Part shown: one piece after another, positions 1-6,495 of the stretch | Layout: each line of letters opens with the position of its first letter | How positions within the stretch are numbered: position 1 is the first letter of the stretch | Origin: Synergistales bacterium | Lineage (GTDB): Bacteria > Synergistota > Synergistia > Synergistales > Thermovirgaceae | Assembly: GCA_018434645.1 (NCBI GenBank) | Contig: JAHDOX010000130.1 | Location: forward strand, 1-9,744 | DNA: 9,744 bases | Reading direction: 5' to 3' | The notes under the pieces: generated by a model | Told to the model about the DNA's origin: nothing | Seen by the model: only the letters and a program-made list of their open reading frames with translations | The model's database searches: none | Program-made: the position numbers and the translations under genes

Positions 1-933
1 CAGCTCAGGAAGATAACCGTAGGCGACAAGATGGCTGGGCGTCACGGTAACAAGGGTGTCGTATCCAGAATCCTTCCGGAGGAGGACATGCCCTACATGC
101 CGGACGGCACTCCCGTCGACGTTGTCTTGAACCCCCTCGGCGTTCCCAGCCGTATGAACCTTGGCCAGGTCCTGGAGACGATCATGGGTTTTGTCGCCGA
201 GCGGAGGGGCTGGTACGTTTCAACCCCGGTTTTCGAGGGAGCCAAAGAAAGCGAGATCTTCGATCTGATAGGAGACTTGCGTAAGGAAGGTTTCCCCTGG
301 CTTACAGAGGACGGCAGTATTACTCTCTACGACGGGCGGACGGGAGAGCCGATGGAGTATCCCGTTACGGTAGGTTCGATGTACATGATGAAGCTCATTC
401 ACCTTGTAGACGACAAGATACACGCAAGATCCATCGGACCCTACAGCCTGATTACGCAGCAACCCCTGGGTGGCAAGGCTCAGTTCGGCGGACAGCGATT
501 CGGCGAAATGGAAGTTTGGGCGTTGGAAGGATATGGAGCGGCCCATATCCTGCAGGAAATGCTGACAGTAAAGTCCGACGACATAAGAGGCAGGCTCAAG
601 ACCTACGAGCGGATCGTCAAGGGGCAGAACCTTTCCGATCCCGGAGTTCCCGAAAGTTTCCGGGTTCTGGTAAAGGAGCTGCAGGGCCTTGGGCTCGACG
701 TCGAAATATCTTACGACGATGGAAGCAGGGGAGAACTGGTCTTAGAGGAAGACGAAGAGTACTTCCCGCGCCCCGAGCGGACAAAAAGGGAACGAATGGA
801 AGAAAGCCCCGCACGCCGTATGGAAGATATGTTCATAAACCCCGGCGAAAATGACGCCGGCGAAAAAGATGACACGGGCGAATCACTCTTTGCAGAAGAT
901 GCCCAGGACCCGAAAGAGGGGGTTGATGAATAA
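1..933 (+). CDS. rpoB: RNA polymerase beta subunit, C-terminal part (5' end outside window)
   Basis: This is the last 310 residues of the beta subunit of DNA-directed RNA polymerase, which with beta' forms the catalytic core. The frame is open from base 1, so the gene begins upstream. Fragment residues 8-20 hold the near-invariant GDKMAGRHGNKGV block, whose lysines lie at the active centre, followed by PDGTPVDVVLNPLGVPSRMN and then the clamp-contacting C-terminal block (KIHARSIGPYSLITQQPLGG, FGGQRFGEMEVWALEGYGAA, and PGVPESFRVLVKELQ). The conserved fold ends near base 709. After it comes a tail of about 74 residues, very rich in Glu and Asp, with a few basic patches and little conserved sequence; acidic beta tails of variable length are also found in Firmicutes. 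The TAA at 931-933 abuts the rpoC ATG, so translation of the two is probably coupled. The rifampicin-binding region is outside the window. Confidence 0.98.
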   Translation, partial: QLRKITVGDKMAGRHGNKGVVSRILPEEDMPYMPDGTPVDVVLNPLGVPSRMNLGQVLETIMGFVAERRGWYVSTPVFEGAKESEIFDLIGDLRKEGFPWLTEDGSITLYDGRTGEPMEYPVTVGSMYMMKLIHLVDDKIHARSIGPYSLITQQPLGGKAQFGGQRFGEMEVWALEGYGAAHILQEMLTVKSDDIRGRLKTYERIVKGQNLSDPGVPESFRVLVKELQGLGLDVEISYDDGSRGELVLEEDEEYFPRPERTKRERMEESPARRMEDMFINPGENDAGEKDDTGESLFAEDAQDPKEGVDE

Positions 934-3900
934 ATGGGCAGAAAGGAAATAGCCGGAGTCCGGATAAAGCTGGCGAGCCCTGAGAAAATTCGTGGGCTTT
1001 CCAGCGGAGAGGTAAAAAAACCCGAAACGATTAATTACAGGACGTTGCGGCCCGAAAAAGACGGTCTTTTCTGCGAACGCATTTTCGGTCCGACGAAAAG
1101 CTACGAGTGTGCCTGTGGGAAATACAAGCGCAGCGGTCCGAAGTTTAAGGGAGTCGTCTGCGACCGTTGCGGCGTGGAGATAGCCGACAGCCGTGTAAGG
1201 CGCGAACGGATGGGCCATATCGAGTTGGCCGCTCCCGTGGTTCATATATGGTACCTGCGGGGTATCCCCGGCCGGCTGAGCCTGCTTTTGGGGACCTCCA
1301 CCAAGGATTTGGAAAAGGTGGTCTATTTCGCCCCGACAAGACGGCGCGAACCGGTCCACAAGGTAGTCATTGAGGGCCGAAGGACTGACCTCCTTAAAAG
1401 AGGCGACCTCATCGCCGCCTCCGAAGAAAGGATTCACCGTCATTACGATCACAAATTCAAGTCCGAGGAAGCGTTAAGAGTCATCCGGGCTGACGACGTT
1501 CCCGTAAACGAAGGGGACGTTATTTCCGCCGAGCAGGTGGGTCTTTTGAAAAGAAACTTCGGGGACTCCCTTTTTCACGTGGAGCCTGCTTTCAGGGTAA
1601 CCGAGCCATATGGAGACGGAAGGCTCGAAACAGGCCATATACTTTCAAGGTCCGAGCTGGACGCCCTGAGAAAAGAGGGACCGGAGCCCGCCGTGGAGCG
1701 AGCCTTGGCAGGCAACCAGGAAGGTTTCGTAGTTACTGCAGTTTCGCACCTTCCCTTCTCGAAAGGTGATGTCATATCTTCCAGCGAGTACCAGCTTTTT
1801 TACCAGAAATATCCCGGGAGGTTCGTGGTCCAGCCTGAAACCATCACAATAGAAGACCCTTGCTATATCGTCGTCGAGGAGGGGGATTCTCCCTTCGAAA
1901 CGGGTTCTATCATCCTGGAACGCGAGCAGAGGCTTTGTGCCGCCTACGACAAGGAATTCGAGGCCGGAATAGGGGCGGAAGGAGTGCTTTCGCTCCTGAG
2001 AAAACTTGATCTTGAGGAAATCAGCTCTTCCCTGAGGGAAGAAATCGCCGAGACGACAGGCCAAAAGAAACGCAAGCTGATAAAACGCCTGCAGGTAGTG
2101 GAGGATTTTCGCAAGAGCGAAAGCAGGCCGGAATGGATGGTGATGGAGGTTCTGCCGGTCATCCCGCCTGAACTCCGACCCATGGTCCAACTCGATGGCG
2201 GGCGTTTCGCCACTTCCGACTTGAACGACCTGTACCGCAGGGTCATCAACAGGAACAACAGGCTCAAGAAACTCCAGGAGCTCCGGGCGCCGGAGATCAT
2301 TATCCGAAACGAAAAAAGGATGCTGCAGGAATCTGTCGACGCGCTTGTCGATAACGGACGAATGGGCAAGGCGGTTCTAGGTGCCGGCAACAGGCCTCTC
2401 AAGAGCCTGACCGACCTCCTGCGCGGGAAAAAAGGCCGCTTCCGCCAGAACCTGCTCGGAAAACGGGTGGACTATTCGGGGCGTTCCGTCATCGTCATAG
2501 GACCTAACCTCAAGCTCCACCAGTGCGGTCTCCCCAAACAGATGGCCCTTGAACTCTTCAAGCCCTTCGTCATCGATAAGCTCGTTGACAGGGGGTTGGC
2601 CCCCAACGTAAAAAGCGCCAAACGGGTAATCGAGCGCGGCAGGGAAGACGTGTGGGGCATCCTCGAAGAGGTTATCCAGGGACATTCGGTCCTTCTGAAC
2701 CGTGCGCCCACGCTTCACAGGCTCGGTATACAGGCCTTCGAACCGGTGCTCATGGAGGGGAAGGCCATACGACTGCACCCTCTTGTCTGCGCTGCTTTCA
2801 ATGCCGACTTCGACGGAGACCAGATGGCGGTGCACGTTCCGCTTTCAATCGATGCTCGTGTAGAAGCGCAGACGATCATGTTGTCGGCGAAAAACCTTCT
2901 CTCGCCTGCCAGCGGGAAACCCGTTGTGACGCCTACCCAGGATATAGTGCTGGGGATCCATTACCTGACAGGTATGCGGGAAGGAATGAAAGGAGAAGGA
3001 ACGCACTTCACGAATATTGAGGATGCCCTTTGTGCGCTGGATCATGATGTCGTACATGTCAACAGCAGGATCCGCCTCAAGGTCAAGGGAGAATGGGTCG
3101 AAACCTCTCCGGGGCGCGTCCTTTTCAATAGCGTGATACCGGAGGAACTGCGGTTTATCAACAAACAAATGGACAAAAAGTCCCTGGGGCTTCTGATCGA
3201 TGCGGCCTACGACAGGGTAGGCAGGGAGAAACTTGTAAATACCCTGGATGCCATAAAGTCTTTGGGCTATCACTGGGCGACAGTGAGCGGGCTAAGCCTG
3301 GGTCTCAAATTTCTTCTGATCCCCCCGGAGAAGGAAACCATAGTAGAAAAAGCCCTGGAGCAGGAAAAGGAACTGTCCGCTCAGTACGAAATGGGTATCC
3401 TGACCGAAGATGAATACCTGAGGCAGAAGGAAACCCTTTGGTCCGAAGCCTCTCGACAGGCGGCGGATTCGATTATCGCCAACATGGACGTCAGCAATCC
3501 CCTCAGGATGATGGTCGAATCCGGAGCCAGAGGCAGCAAGGGGCAGATAGCTCAGATGGCGGGCATCCGCGGCCTCATGGCCGATCCGTCCGGGCGGATC
3601 ATCGACTATCCCATAGTTTCGAACTTCCGCGAGGGGCTTAACATGCTCGAATATTTCATTTCGACCCACGGTGCCAGAAAGGGCCTGGCGGACACGGCCT
3701 TGAGGACCGCCAAATCCGGCTATCTGACGCGGCGACTAGTCGACGTATCGCATGATCTGATAGTGACCGAAGTAGATTGCGGAACTAACCAGGGGATTTG
3801 CATCGGACCCCTGAAACAGGACGGCAAGATAGTGATCCATCTGAGCGAGAGAATAGCGGGTCGCACTGCACTGAAAGATGTCGTACATCCTGAAAGCGGC

Positions 3901-5907
3901 GAAATTATAGTCGAGGCCGGTAATATCATTACAAACGACATTGCATCGAAGATAGAAAGCGCAGGGCTTGAGGAAATATGGGTCAGAAGTCCCATGACTT
4001 GCGCCTTGCAAAACGGCATTTGCCAGAAATGTTACGGCACCGACCTTTCCTCGAGACAACCGATAGCCATAGGCGAGACGGTGGGTGTGGTTGCCGCCCA
4101 GTCTATAGGTGAGCCTGGGACGCAGCTGACAATGCGGACTTTCCATACAGGCGGCGTACGTTTGACCGGAGAGGACATAACCCAGGGTCTTCCCAGGATC
4201 GAGCAGCTTTTCGAGGTGCGACGTCCGAAGAAAGTGGCGCTTCTAGTCTATGCTGATGGAGTGGTTACGGAGATAAGGGAGATGGAGGGAAAGCGCAGGG
4301 TCTTCATCACTTCCACCGACGAGAACGGAAACGAGCAGCGGACATCCTATAACGTTCCCGTTTCCCAAAATCTTTTGGTGGAGGAAGGTCAACGGGTGAA
4401 AAAAGGGGAAGCCCTGACCGAAGGATATCCCGATCCCCAGCAGATTTTGGAGATAAGCGGTCTCGAAGCGGTCCAGCACTACCTGGTCGATAACATACAG
4501 GCAGTCTACAGATCGCAGGGTGTTTCAATAAACAACAAGCACATAGAAGTCATTCTGAGGAAAGTGGCACCTGTCAACAGGGTGAGGATAGCAGAGGAAG
4601 GCGACAGTTCTTTCGTGGCGAACGAACTCGTCTGGTTCAGGGATTTCGAGAAAGAAGTGGAGACGATTCGTTCTGAAAACGAGCGTTTCCTGAATGAAGC
4701 CGTCGAAAAGATCAGCGGGAAGGTACTTAAAGATATCCAGGGGCAGGGCAACCTGGAAAACGCCCTTTCCTTCAAGGGAGAACAACTCGACGAGCAAAAG
4801 ATACGGCAGATACTCCGTCCGGGAACGGGCGTTACAGAGCTTATTCTCCAGGACGAACAGGGACAGTTGCGGCTCGTTGTAGGTGAGGCTGCTTTCAGAA
4901 GAGAGATGGAAGGCCTCGAGCTGATCGAATCCGTCGAACTCGAGGAAGAAAAGACCATCGAAGCAGGGTCTGTCCTGACGATGGGGCAGTTGATGCTTAT
5001 AACCAAAAATGCTCCCCTCGACATATGGGTCCGGGATCTTGATGTCCTTGAGGCTCTTGAAGGAAAGGCCTACCTTGCAGAGGACGTAATTATCGGTGAT
5101 GAAACAGTTGCATTGCGCGATAAGCTTGTTACAAAGGATGTTGTCGAAAAAATCCGCAGCCTGAATGTACACCAGGTAAAGGTCTGGAAGACTCCGGAAA
5201 CCGTGACGATTCCTGATGCCATGCAGAAAATGCTCATAGATAAAGTGTGGGGCAGGCCGCTTTCCAAAGCCCTTGACGCCGATGGCAACGAAGTCAGGGA
5301 TATCTCTCACCTGGTGGATGGAAGAGTTGTCCGTGGCCTGATCGAAGGTGATATAACCGCCATCGATATCGAAGGACAGATACTTTCGAGAGATACAATC
5401 CTACACGATGTTCTTACCGAGGTGGCCTACGGCAAAGTACTGCTTGAAGATGTAACCGACAGAAAAATGAATCTGATCGCCACATCCGGCAAGGAAATCA
5501 ATCACCAGGTTTTAGAAGCCATAGTCGCGGCGGATCCGTCTGAACTCGTCGTAAGACCCATTTCGACGCATTCGGAAACCAGGAGCCTGATCCACAGGGT
5601 CTCTTTCGTCCGGCGCCTGCGCGAAGAGCCTCTATGGAAGCCGGTTGTACACGGGATCACCAAGGCGGCTCTCGCTACGGACAGCTTCCTTAGCGCCGCA
5701 TCCTTCCAGCAGACGGCCCAGGTTCTCGCCGGCGCGGCCGTCCGGGGCGATTTCGACGATCTTAAGGGTCTTAAAGAAAACGTTATTATCGGCCACCTTA
5801 TACCTGCCGGCACTGGTGCCGAAGAATACAGAAAAGCTGAGGTAATAGCTGTCGACGAAGTGGAGAAACCGGAAAAACTTTCGGTGGAATCGGCAGTCGA
5901 TTTTTGA
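934..5907 (+). CDS. rpoC: RNA polymerase beta' subunit, 1657 aa with two large insertions
   Basis: Beta' carries the catalytic magnesium of RNA polymerase. The ATG directly follows the rpoB stop and has GAGGGGG at 916-922. Features in order: KPETINYRTLRPEKDGLFCE near the start; clamp zinc site Cys59, Cys61, Cys76, Cys79; an insertion at about residues 130-338; VLPVIPPELRPMVQLDGGRF; RQNLLGKRVDYSGRSV; catalytic NADFDGDQM with Asp625, Asp627, Asp629; bridge helix from about 908 (STHGARKGLADTALRTA); second zinc site Cys949, Cys1023, Cys1030, Cys1033; trigger loop around 1059-1075 with Met1067 and His1071; a second insertion at about 1250-1568; and the switch 1 block GITKAALATDSFLSAASF. The trigger loop runs straight into TGEDITQGLPR, so the proteobacterial SI3 insertion is absent. 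B. subtilis beta' is about 1200 residues, so the two insertions account for the extra length. All catalytic and zinc residues are present, so the protein should be functional. Confidence 0.99.
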   Translation: MGRKEIAGVRIKLASPEKIRGLSSGEVKKPETINYRTLRPEKDGLFCERIFGPTKSYECACGKYKRSGPKFKGVVCDRCGVEIADSRVRRERMGHIELAAPVVHIWYLRGIPGRLSLLLGTSTKDLEKVVYFAPTRRREPVHKVVIEGRRTDLLKRGDLIAASEERIHRHYDHKFKSEEALRVIRADDVPVNEGDVISAEQVGLLKRNFGDSLFHVEPAFRVTEPYGDGRLETGHILSRSELDALRKEGPEPAVERALAGNQEGFVVTAVSHLPFSKGDVISSSEYQLFYQKYPGRFVVQPETITIEDPCYIVVEEGDSPFETGSIILEREQRLCAAYDKEFEAGIGAEGVLSLLRKLDLEEISSSLREEIAETTGQKKRKLIKRLQVVEDFRKSESRPEWMVMEVLPVIPPELRPMVQLDGGRFATSDLNDLYRRVINRNNRLKKLQELRAPEIIIRNEKRMLQESVDALVDNGRMGKAVLGAGNRPLKSLTDLLRGKKGRFRQNLLGKRVDYSGRSVIVIGPNLKLHQCGLPKQMALELFKPFVIDKLVDRGLAPNVKSAKRVIERGREDVWGILEEVIQGHSVLLNRAPTLHRLGIQAFEPVLMEGKAIRLHPLVCAAFNADFDGDQMAVHVPLSIDARVEAQTIMLSAKNLLSPASGKPVVTPTQDIVLGIHYLTGMREGMKGEGTHFTNIEDALCALDHDVVHVNSRIRLKVKGEWVETSPGRVLFNSVIPEELRFINKQMDKKSLGLLIDAAYDRVGREKLVNTLDAIKSLGYHWATVSGLSLGLKFLLIPPEKETIVEKALEQEKELSAQYEMGILTEDEYLRQKETLWSEASRQAADSIIANMDVSNPLRMMVESGARGSKGQIAQMAGIRGLMADPSGRIIDYPIVSNFREGLNMLEYFISTHGARKGLADTALRTAKSGYLTRRLVDVSHDLIVTEVDCGTNQGICIGPLKQDGKIVIHLSERIAGRTALKDVVHPESGEIIVEAGNIITNDIASKIESAGLEEIWVRSPMTCALQNGICQKCYGTDLSSRQPIAIGETVGVVAAQSIGEPGTQLTMRTFHTGGVRLTGEDITQGLPRIEQLFEVRRPKKVALLVYADGVVTEIREMEGKRRVFITSTDENGNEQRTSYNVPVSQNLLVEEGQRVKKGEALTEGYPDPQQILEISGLEAVQHYLVDNIQAVYRSQGVSINNKHIEVILRKVAPVNRVRIAEEGDSSFVANELVWFRDFEKEVETIRSENERFLNEAVEKISGKVLKDIQGQGNLENALSFKGEQLDEQKIRQILRPGTGVTELILQDEQGQLRLVVGEAAFRREMEGLELIESVELEEEKTIEAGSVLTMGQLMLITKNAPLDIWVRDLDVLEALEGKAYLAEDVIIGDETVALRDKLVTKDVVEKIRSLNVHQVKVWKTPETVTIPDAMQKMLIDKVWGRPLSKALDADGNEVRDISHLVDGRVVRGLIEGDITAIDIEGQILSRDTILHDVLTEVAYGKVLLEDVTDRKMNLIATSGKEINHQVLEAIVAADPSELVVRPISTHSETRSLIHRVSFVRRLREEPLWKPVVHGITKAALATDSFLSAASFQQTAQVLAGAAVRGDFDDLKGLKENVIIGHLIPAGTGAEEYRKAEVIAVDEVEKPEKLSVESAVDF
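1321..1947 (+). other. rpoC: RpoC N-terminal lineage-specific insertion with five repeat units
   Basis: This segment encodes about residues 130-338 of beta', between the clamp block ending VVYFA and the conserved EFEAGIGAEGVLSLL. In short beta' proteins these blocks are separated by only about 30 residues. The insert repeats a short pattern, Gly-[Asp/His/Ser]-hydrophobic-hydrophobic-x-x-x-Glu, beginning at Gly157 (GDLIAASEE), Gly194 (GDVISAEQ), Gly234 (GHILSRSE), Gly278 (GDVISSSE) and Gly324 (GSIILERE). Unit spacing is 37, 40, 44 and 46 residues, and several units are followed by a Tyr/Phe-rich strand and then a new glycine. The last unit corresponds to the version present in all beta' proteins, so the others look like extra copies. 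Thermus, Thermotoga and Aquifex beta' carry insertions here made of sandwich-barrel hybrid motifs; assigning this insert to that class is inference. Confidence 0.75.
4681..5637 (+). other. rpoC: RpoC C-terminal lineage-specific insertion, tandem core-like modules
   Basis: This segment encodes about residues 1250-1568 of beta', between the block containing NKHIEVILRKVAPVNRVRI and the switch 1 block. The two blocks are separated by a few dozen residues in E. coli and B. subtilis. The insert starts with a charged, probably helical stretch (EKEVETIRSENERFLNEAVE). After it come segments that resemble the core element at residues 976-1020 (GRTALKDV, then IVEAGNIITNDIASKI, then EEIWVRSP): residues 1341-1368 (TIEAGSVLTMGQL, then LDIWVRD), 1377-1421 (GKAYLAEDV, then VTKDVVEKI, then QVKVWKTP), a weaker one at 1440-1480 (GRPLSKALD, then DITAIDIE), and 1500-1541 (GKVLLEDV, then EINHQVLEAI, then ELVVRPIS). 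None of the insert copies has the zinc-binding cysteines that follow the core copy. Confidence 0.7.
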
Positions 5908-5920
5908 GGCAGGCAAGGGC

Positions 5921-5979
5921 ATCGATCCGCAGGCCAACGTAAAGCGGCAAAAATATCTGAAACTGGCCTGCGGATCGAT
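5921..5979. repeat. Hairpin repeat, copy 1 (16-bp arms, 27-base loop)
   Basis: The arms ATCGATCCGCAGGCCA (5921-5936) and TGGCCTGCGGATCGAT (5964-5979) are perfectly complementary and enclose a 27-base A-rich loop. The inner 51 bases (5925-5975) are identical to 6062-6112. The element starts 14 bases after the rpoC stop. No run of T follows either arm, so it is not a standard intrinsic terminator in either direction. It could be a 3' end stabiliser or processing site for rpoBC mRNA, or one copy of a dispersed palindromic repeat. The four outermost base pairs (ATCG/CGAT) are present only in this copy. Confidence 0.9.
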
Positions 5980-6002
5980 AACAGGCATTGCGTGAAAGGG
6001 TA

Positions 6003-6055
6003 CTTGCTTGCAAAGCTTTATAAAAGACAAGGACAAAAAATCTTTGCAGGGCAAG
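6003..6055 (+). other. Imperfect inverted repeat between the two hairpin repeats
   Basis: TGCAAAG at 6009-6015 can pair with CTTTGCA at 6042-6048. After a small internal loop, CTTG at 6003-6006 can pair with CAAG at 6052-6055. The 26-base loop is A-rich and includes six consecutive A. Stability is modest and the pairing could be chance, but it would place three hairpins in a row ahead of the str promoter. Confidence 0.35.
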
Positions 6056-6061
6056 CCCCGC

Positions 6062-6112
6062 ATCCGCAGGCCAACGTAAAGCGGCAAAAATATCTGAAAC
6101 TGGCCTGCGGAT
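6062..6112. repeat. Hairpin repeat, copy 2 (12-bp arms, 27-base loop)
   Basis: The arms ATCCGCAGGCCA (6062-6073) and TGGCCTGCGGAT (6101-6112) are perfectly complementary. Both arms and the 27-base loop match copy 1 without a mismatch, with copy starts 137 bases apart. The right arm is followed by a broken T-rich stretch (TCTCTCTTTCGACGATTTTT), so weak termination of rpoBC transcription here is possible but not convincing. The copy ends 21 bases upstream of the -35 box of the next promoter, so a protein bound to it could touch polymerase there. Confidence 0.9.
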
Positions 6113-6133
6113 TCTCTCTTTCGACGATTTTTC

Positions 6134-6162
6134 TTGACATGCCCGGCAGGCGTTGCTATTAT
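6134..6162 (+). promoter_or_regulatory. Sigma-70 type promoter of the str operon
   Basis: TTGACA at 6134-6139 is a perfect -35 box. TATTAT at 6157-6162 matches the -10 consensus at five of six positions, with the optimal 17-base spacer. Transcription should start near 6169-6171, giving a leader of only about 22 bases before the GTG at 6192. The stretch just after the -10 box (TTCCCGG) is GC-rich, as in growth-rate and ppGpp-controlled promoters; stringent control is inference. This is the only good promoter I see in the gap, so it likely drives the L7Ae-like gene, rpsL, rpsG, fusA and perhaps tuf. Confidence 0.85.
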
Positions 6163-6177
6163 TTCCCGGTGTCCTTC

Positions 6178-6185
6178 AAGGGGGG
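6178..6185 (+). promoter_or_regulatory. Ribosome binding site deciding the GTG start at 6192
   Basis: AAGGGGGG ends six bases before GTG at 6192. The frame stays open upstream to a TTG at 6153, but that codon overlaps the promoter spacer and -10 box and would precede the transcript start. The GTG at 6192 is therefore the supported start. Confidence 0.8.
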
Positions 6186-6191
6186 ATAAGT

Positions 6192-6464
6192 GTGCCCTTG
6201 AACGAGTTAGCTGTGAGCTCCAGGCTGGTAGGTGCGAAAAGGCTTTGCAGAGCGCTTAAAAGAGGCCGGGTAAAAAAGGTTTTTCTTGCAAAAGACGCCG
6301 ACCCGTCGTTGACAACGCCCCTTGAGCGCGAAGCGATGGCGGAGGGTATCCCGGTTGAGTGGGTCGAATCAAGCGAGATGCTAGGGCGGGCCTGCTGCAT
6401 CGAACGACCCGCATCTGCTGCAGGTATAGGGACAGAAAACGAAGAAAGAGAAAGCCAGGAATAA
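6192..6464 (+). CDS. ybxF: L7Ae/YbxF-like K-turn RNA-binding protein, 90 aa
   Basis: A small protein of the L7Ae/L30e/S12e/Gadd45 family, which binds kink-turn RNA. In Bacillus the counterpart YbxF sits at the same place, between rpoC and rpsL, and binds K-turn RNA and ribosomes. Recognisable parts: GAKRLCRALKRGRVKKVFLAK (residues 14-34, matching the GTKQTVKALKRG helix and following strand of YbxF), DADPSLTTPLE (35-45), GIPVEWVESSEMLGRACC (52-69) and ERPASAAGI (71-79). A charged Glu-rich tail ends the protein. The start is GTG at 6192, supported by the Shine-Dalgarno at 6178-6185. It is the first gene of the operon, 31 bases before rpsL. Cys69 replaces the glycine of the usual CGI/CGV loop, which normally helps contact RNA. 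The family call is firm; the exact RNA target is unknown. Confidence 0.9.
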   Translation: MPLNELAVSSRLVGAKRLCRALKRGRVKKVFLAKDADPSLTTPLEREAMAEGIPVEWVESSEMLGRACCIERPASAAGIGTENEERESQE

Positions 6465-6483
6465 AAATCTGATATTTCCCGAA

Positions 6484-6489
6484 GGAGGG
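6484..6489 (+). promoter_or_regulatory. rpsL ribosome binding site with overlapping ATG and GTG
   Basis: GGAGGG at 6484-6489 lies six bases before the rpsL GTG at 6496. It is also four bases before an out-of-frame ATG at 6494, giving the sequence ATGTG. The MPTINQLIRKGR start typical of S12 identifies GTG as the rpsL start codon. Confidence 0.8.
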
Positions 6490-6495
6490 AGTTAT

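Noticed and set aside
2652..3020. Same-strand alternative open frame of about 122 codons inside rpoC
   Set aside because: It overlaps the catalytic NADFDGDQM region in another frame, and its product is a low-information Arg/Gly/Pro-rich shadow.
4525..5310. Long antisense open frame (about 261 codons) opposite rpoC
   Set aside because: It lies wholly within the conserved rpoC frame, shows no recognisable domain and no supporting start signals; it is a by-product of rpoC codon use, as are the other antisense frames across rpoB, rpoC, rpsG and fusA.
5957..5960. CTGA in the repeat loop as a box D or K-turn recognised by the neighbouring L7Ae-like protein
   Set aside because: There is no box C-like TGATGA partner and no tandem G-A arrangement opposite it, so a K-turn cannot be supported.
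6019..6024. TATAAA as a second promoter in the gap
   Set aside because: No -35-like hexamer lies 16-18 bases upstream.
5921..6130. Hairpin repeats as intrinsic rpoC terminators
   Set aside because: Loops are 27 bases and no uninterrupted T run follows either right arm. The T-rich stretch after copy 2 is broken by C, G and A, so I do not annotate a terminator.
5992..6189. Open frame of about 65 codons in the rpoC-L7Ae gap
   Set aside because: It runs through repeat copy 2 and the promoter, has no Shine-Dalgarno I can support and resembles no protein.
6153..6191. Upstream TTG start extending the L7Ae-like protein by 13 residues
   Set aside because: The codon overlaps the promoter spacer and -10 region, and the added residues are unlike the family start; the GTG at 6192 has a proper ribosome binding site.
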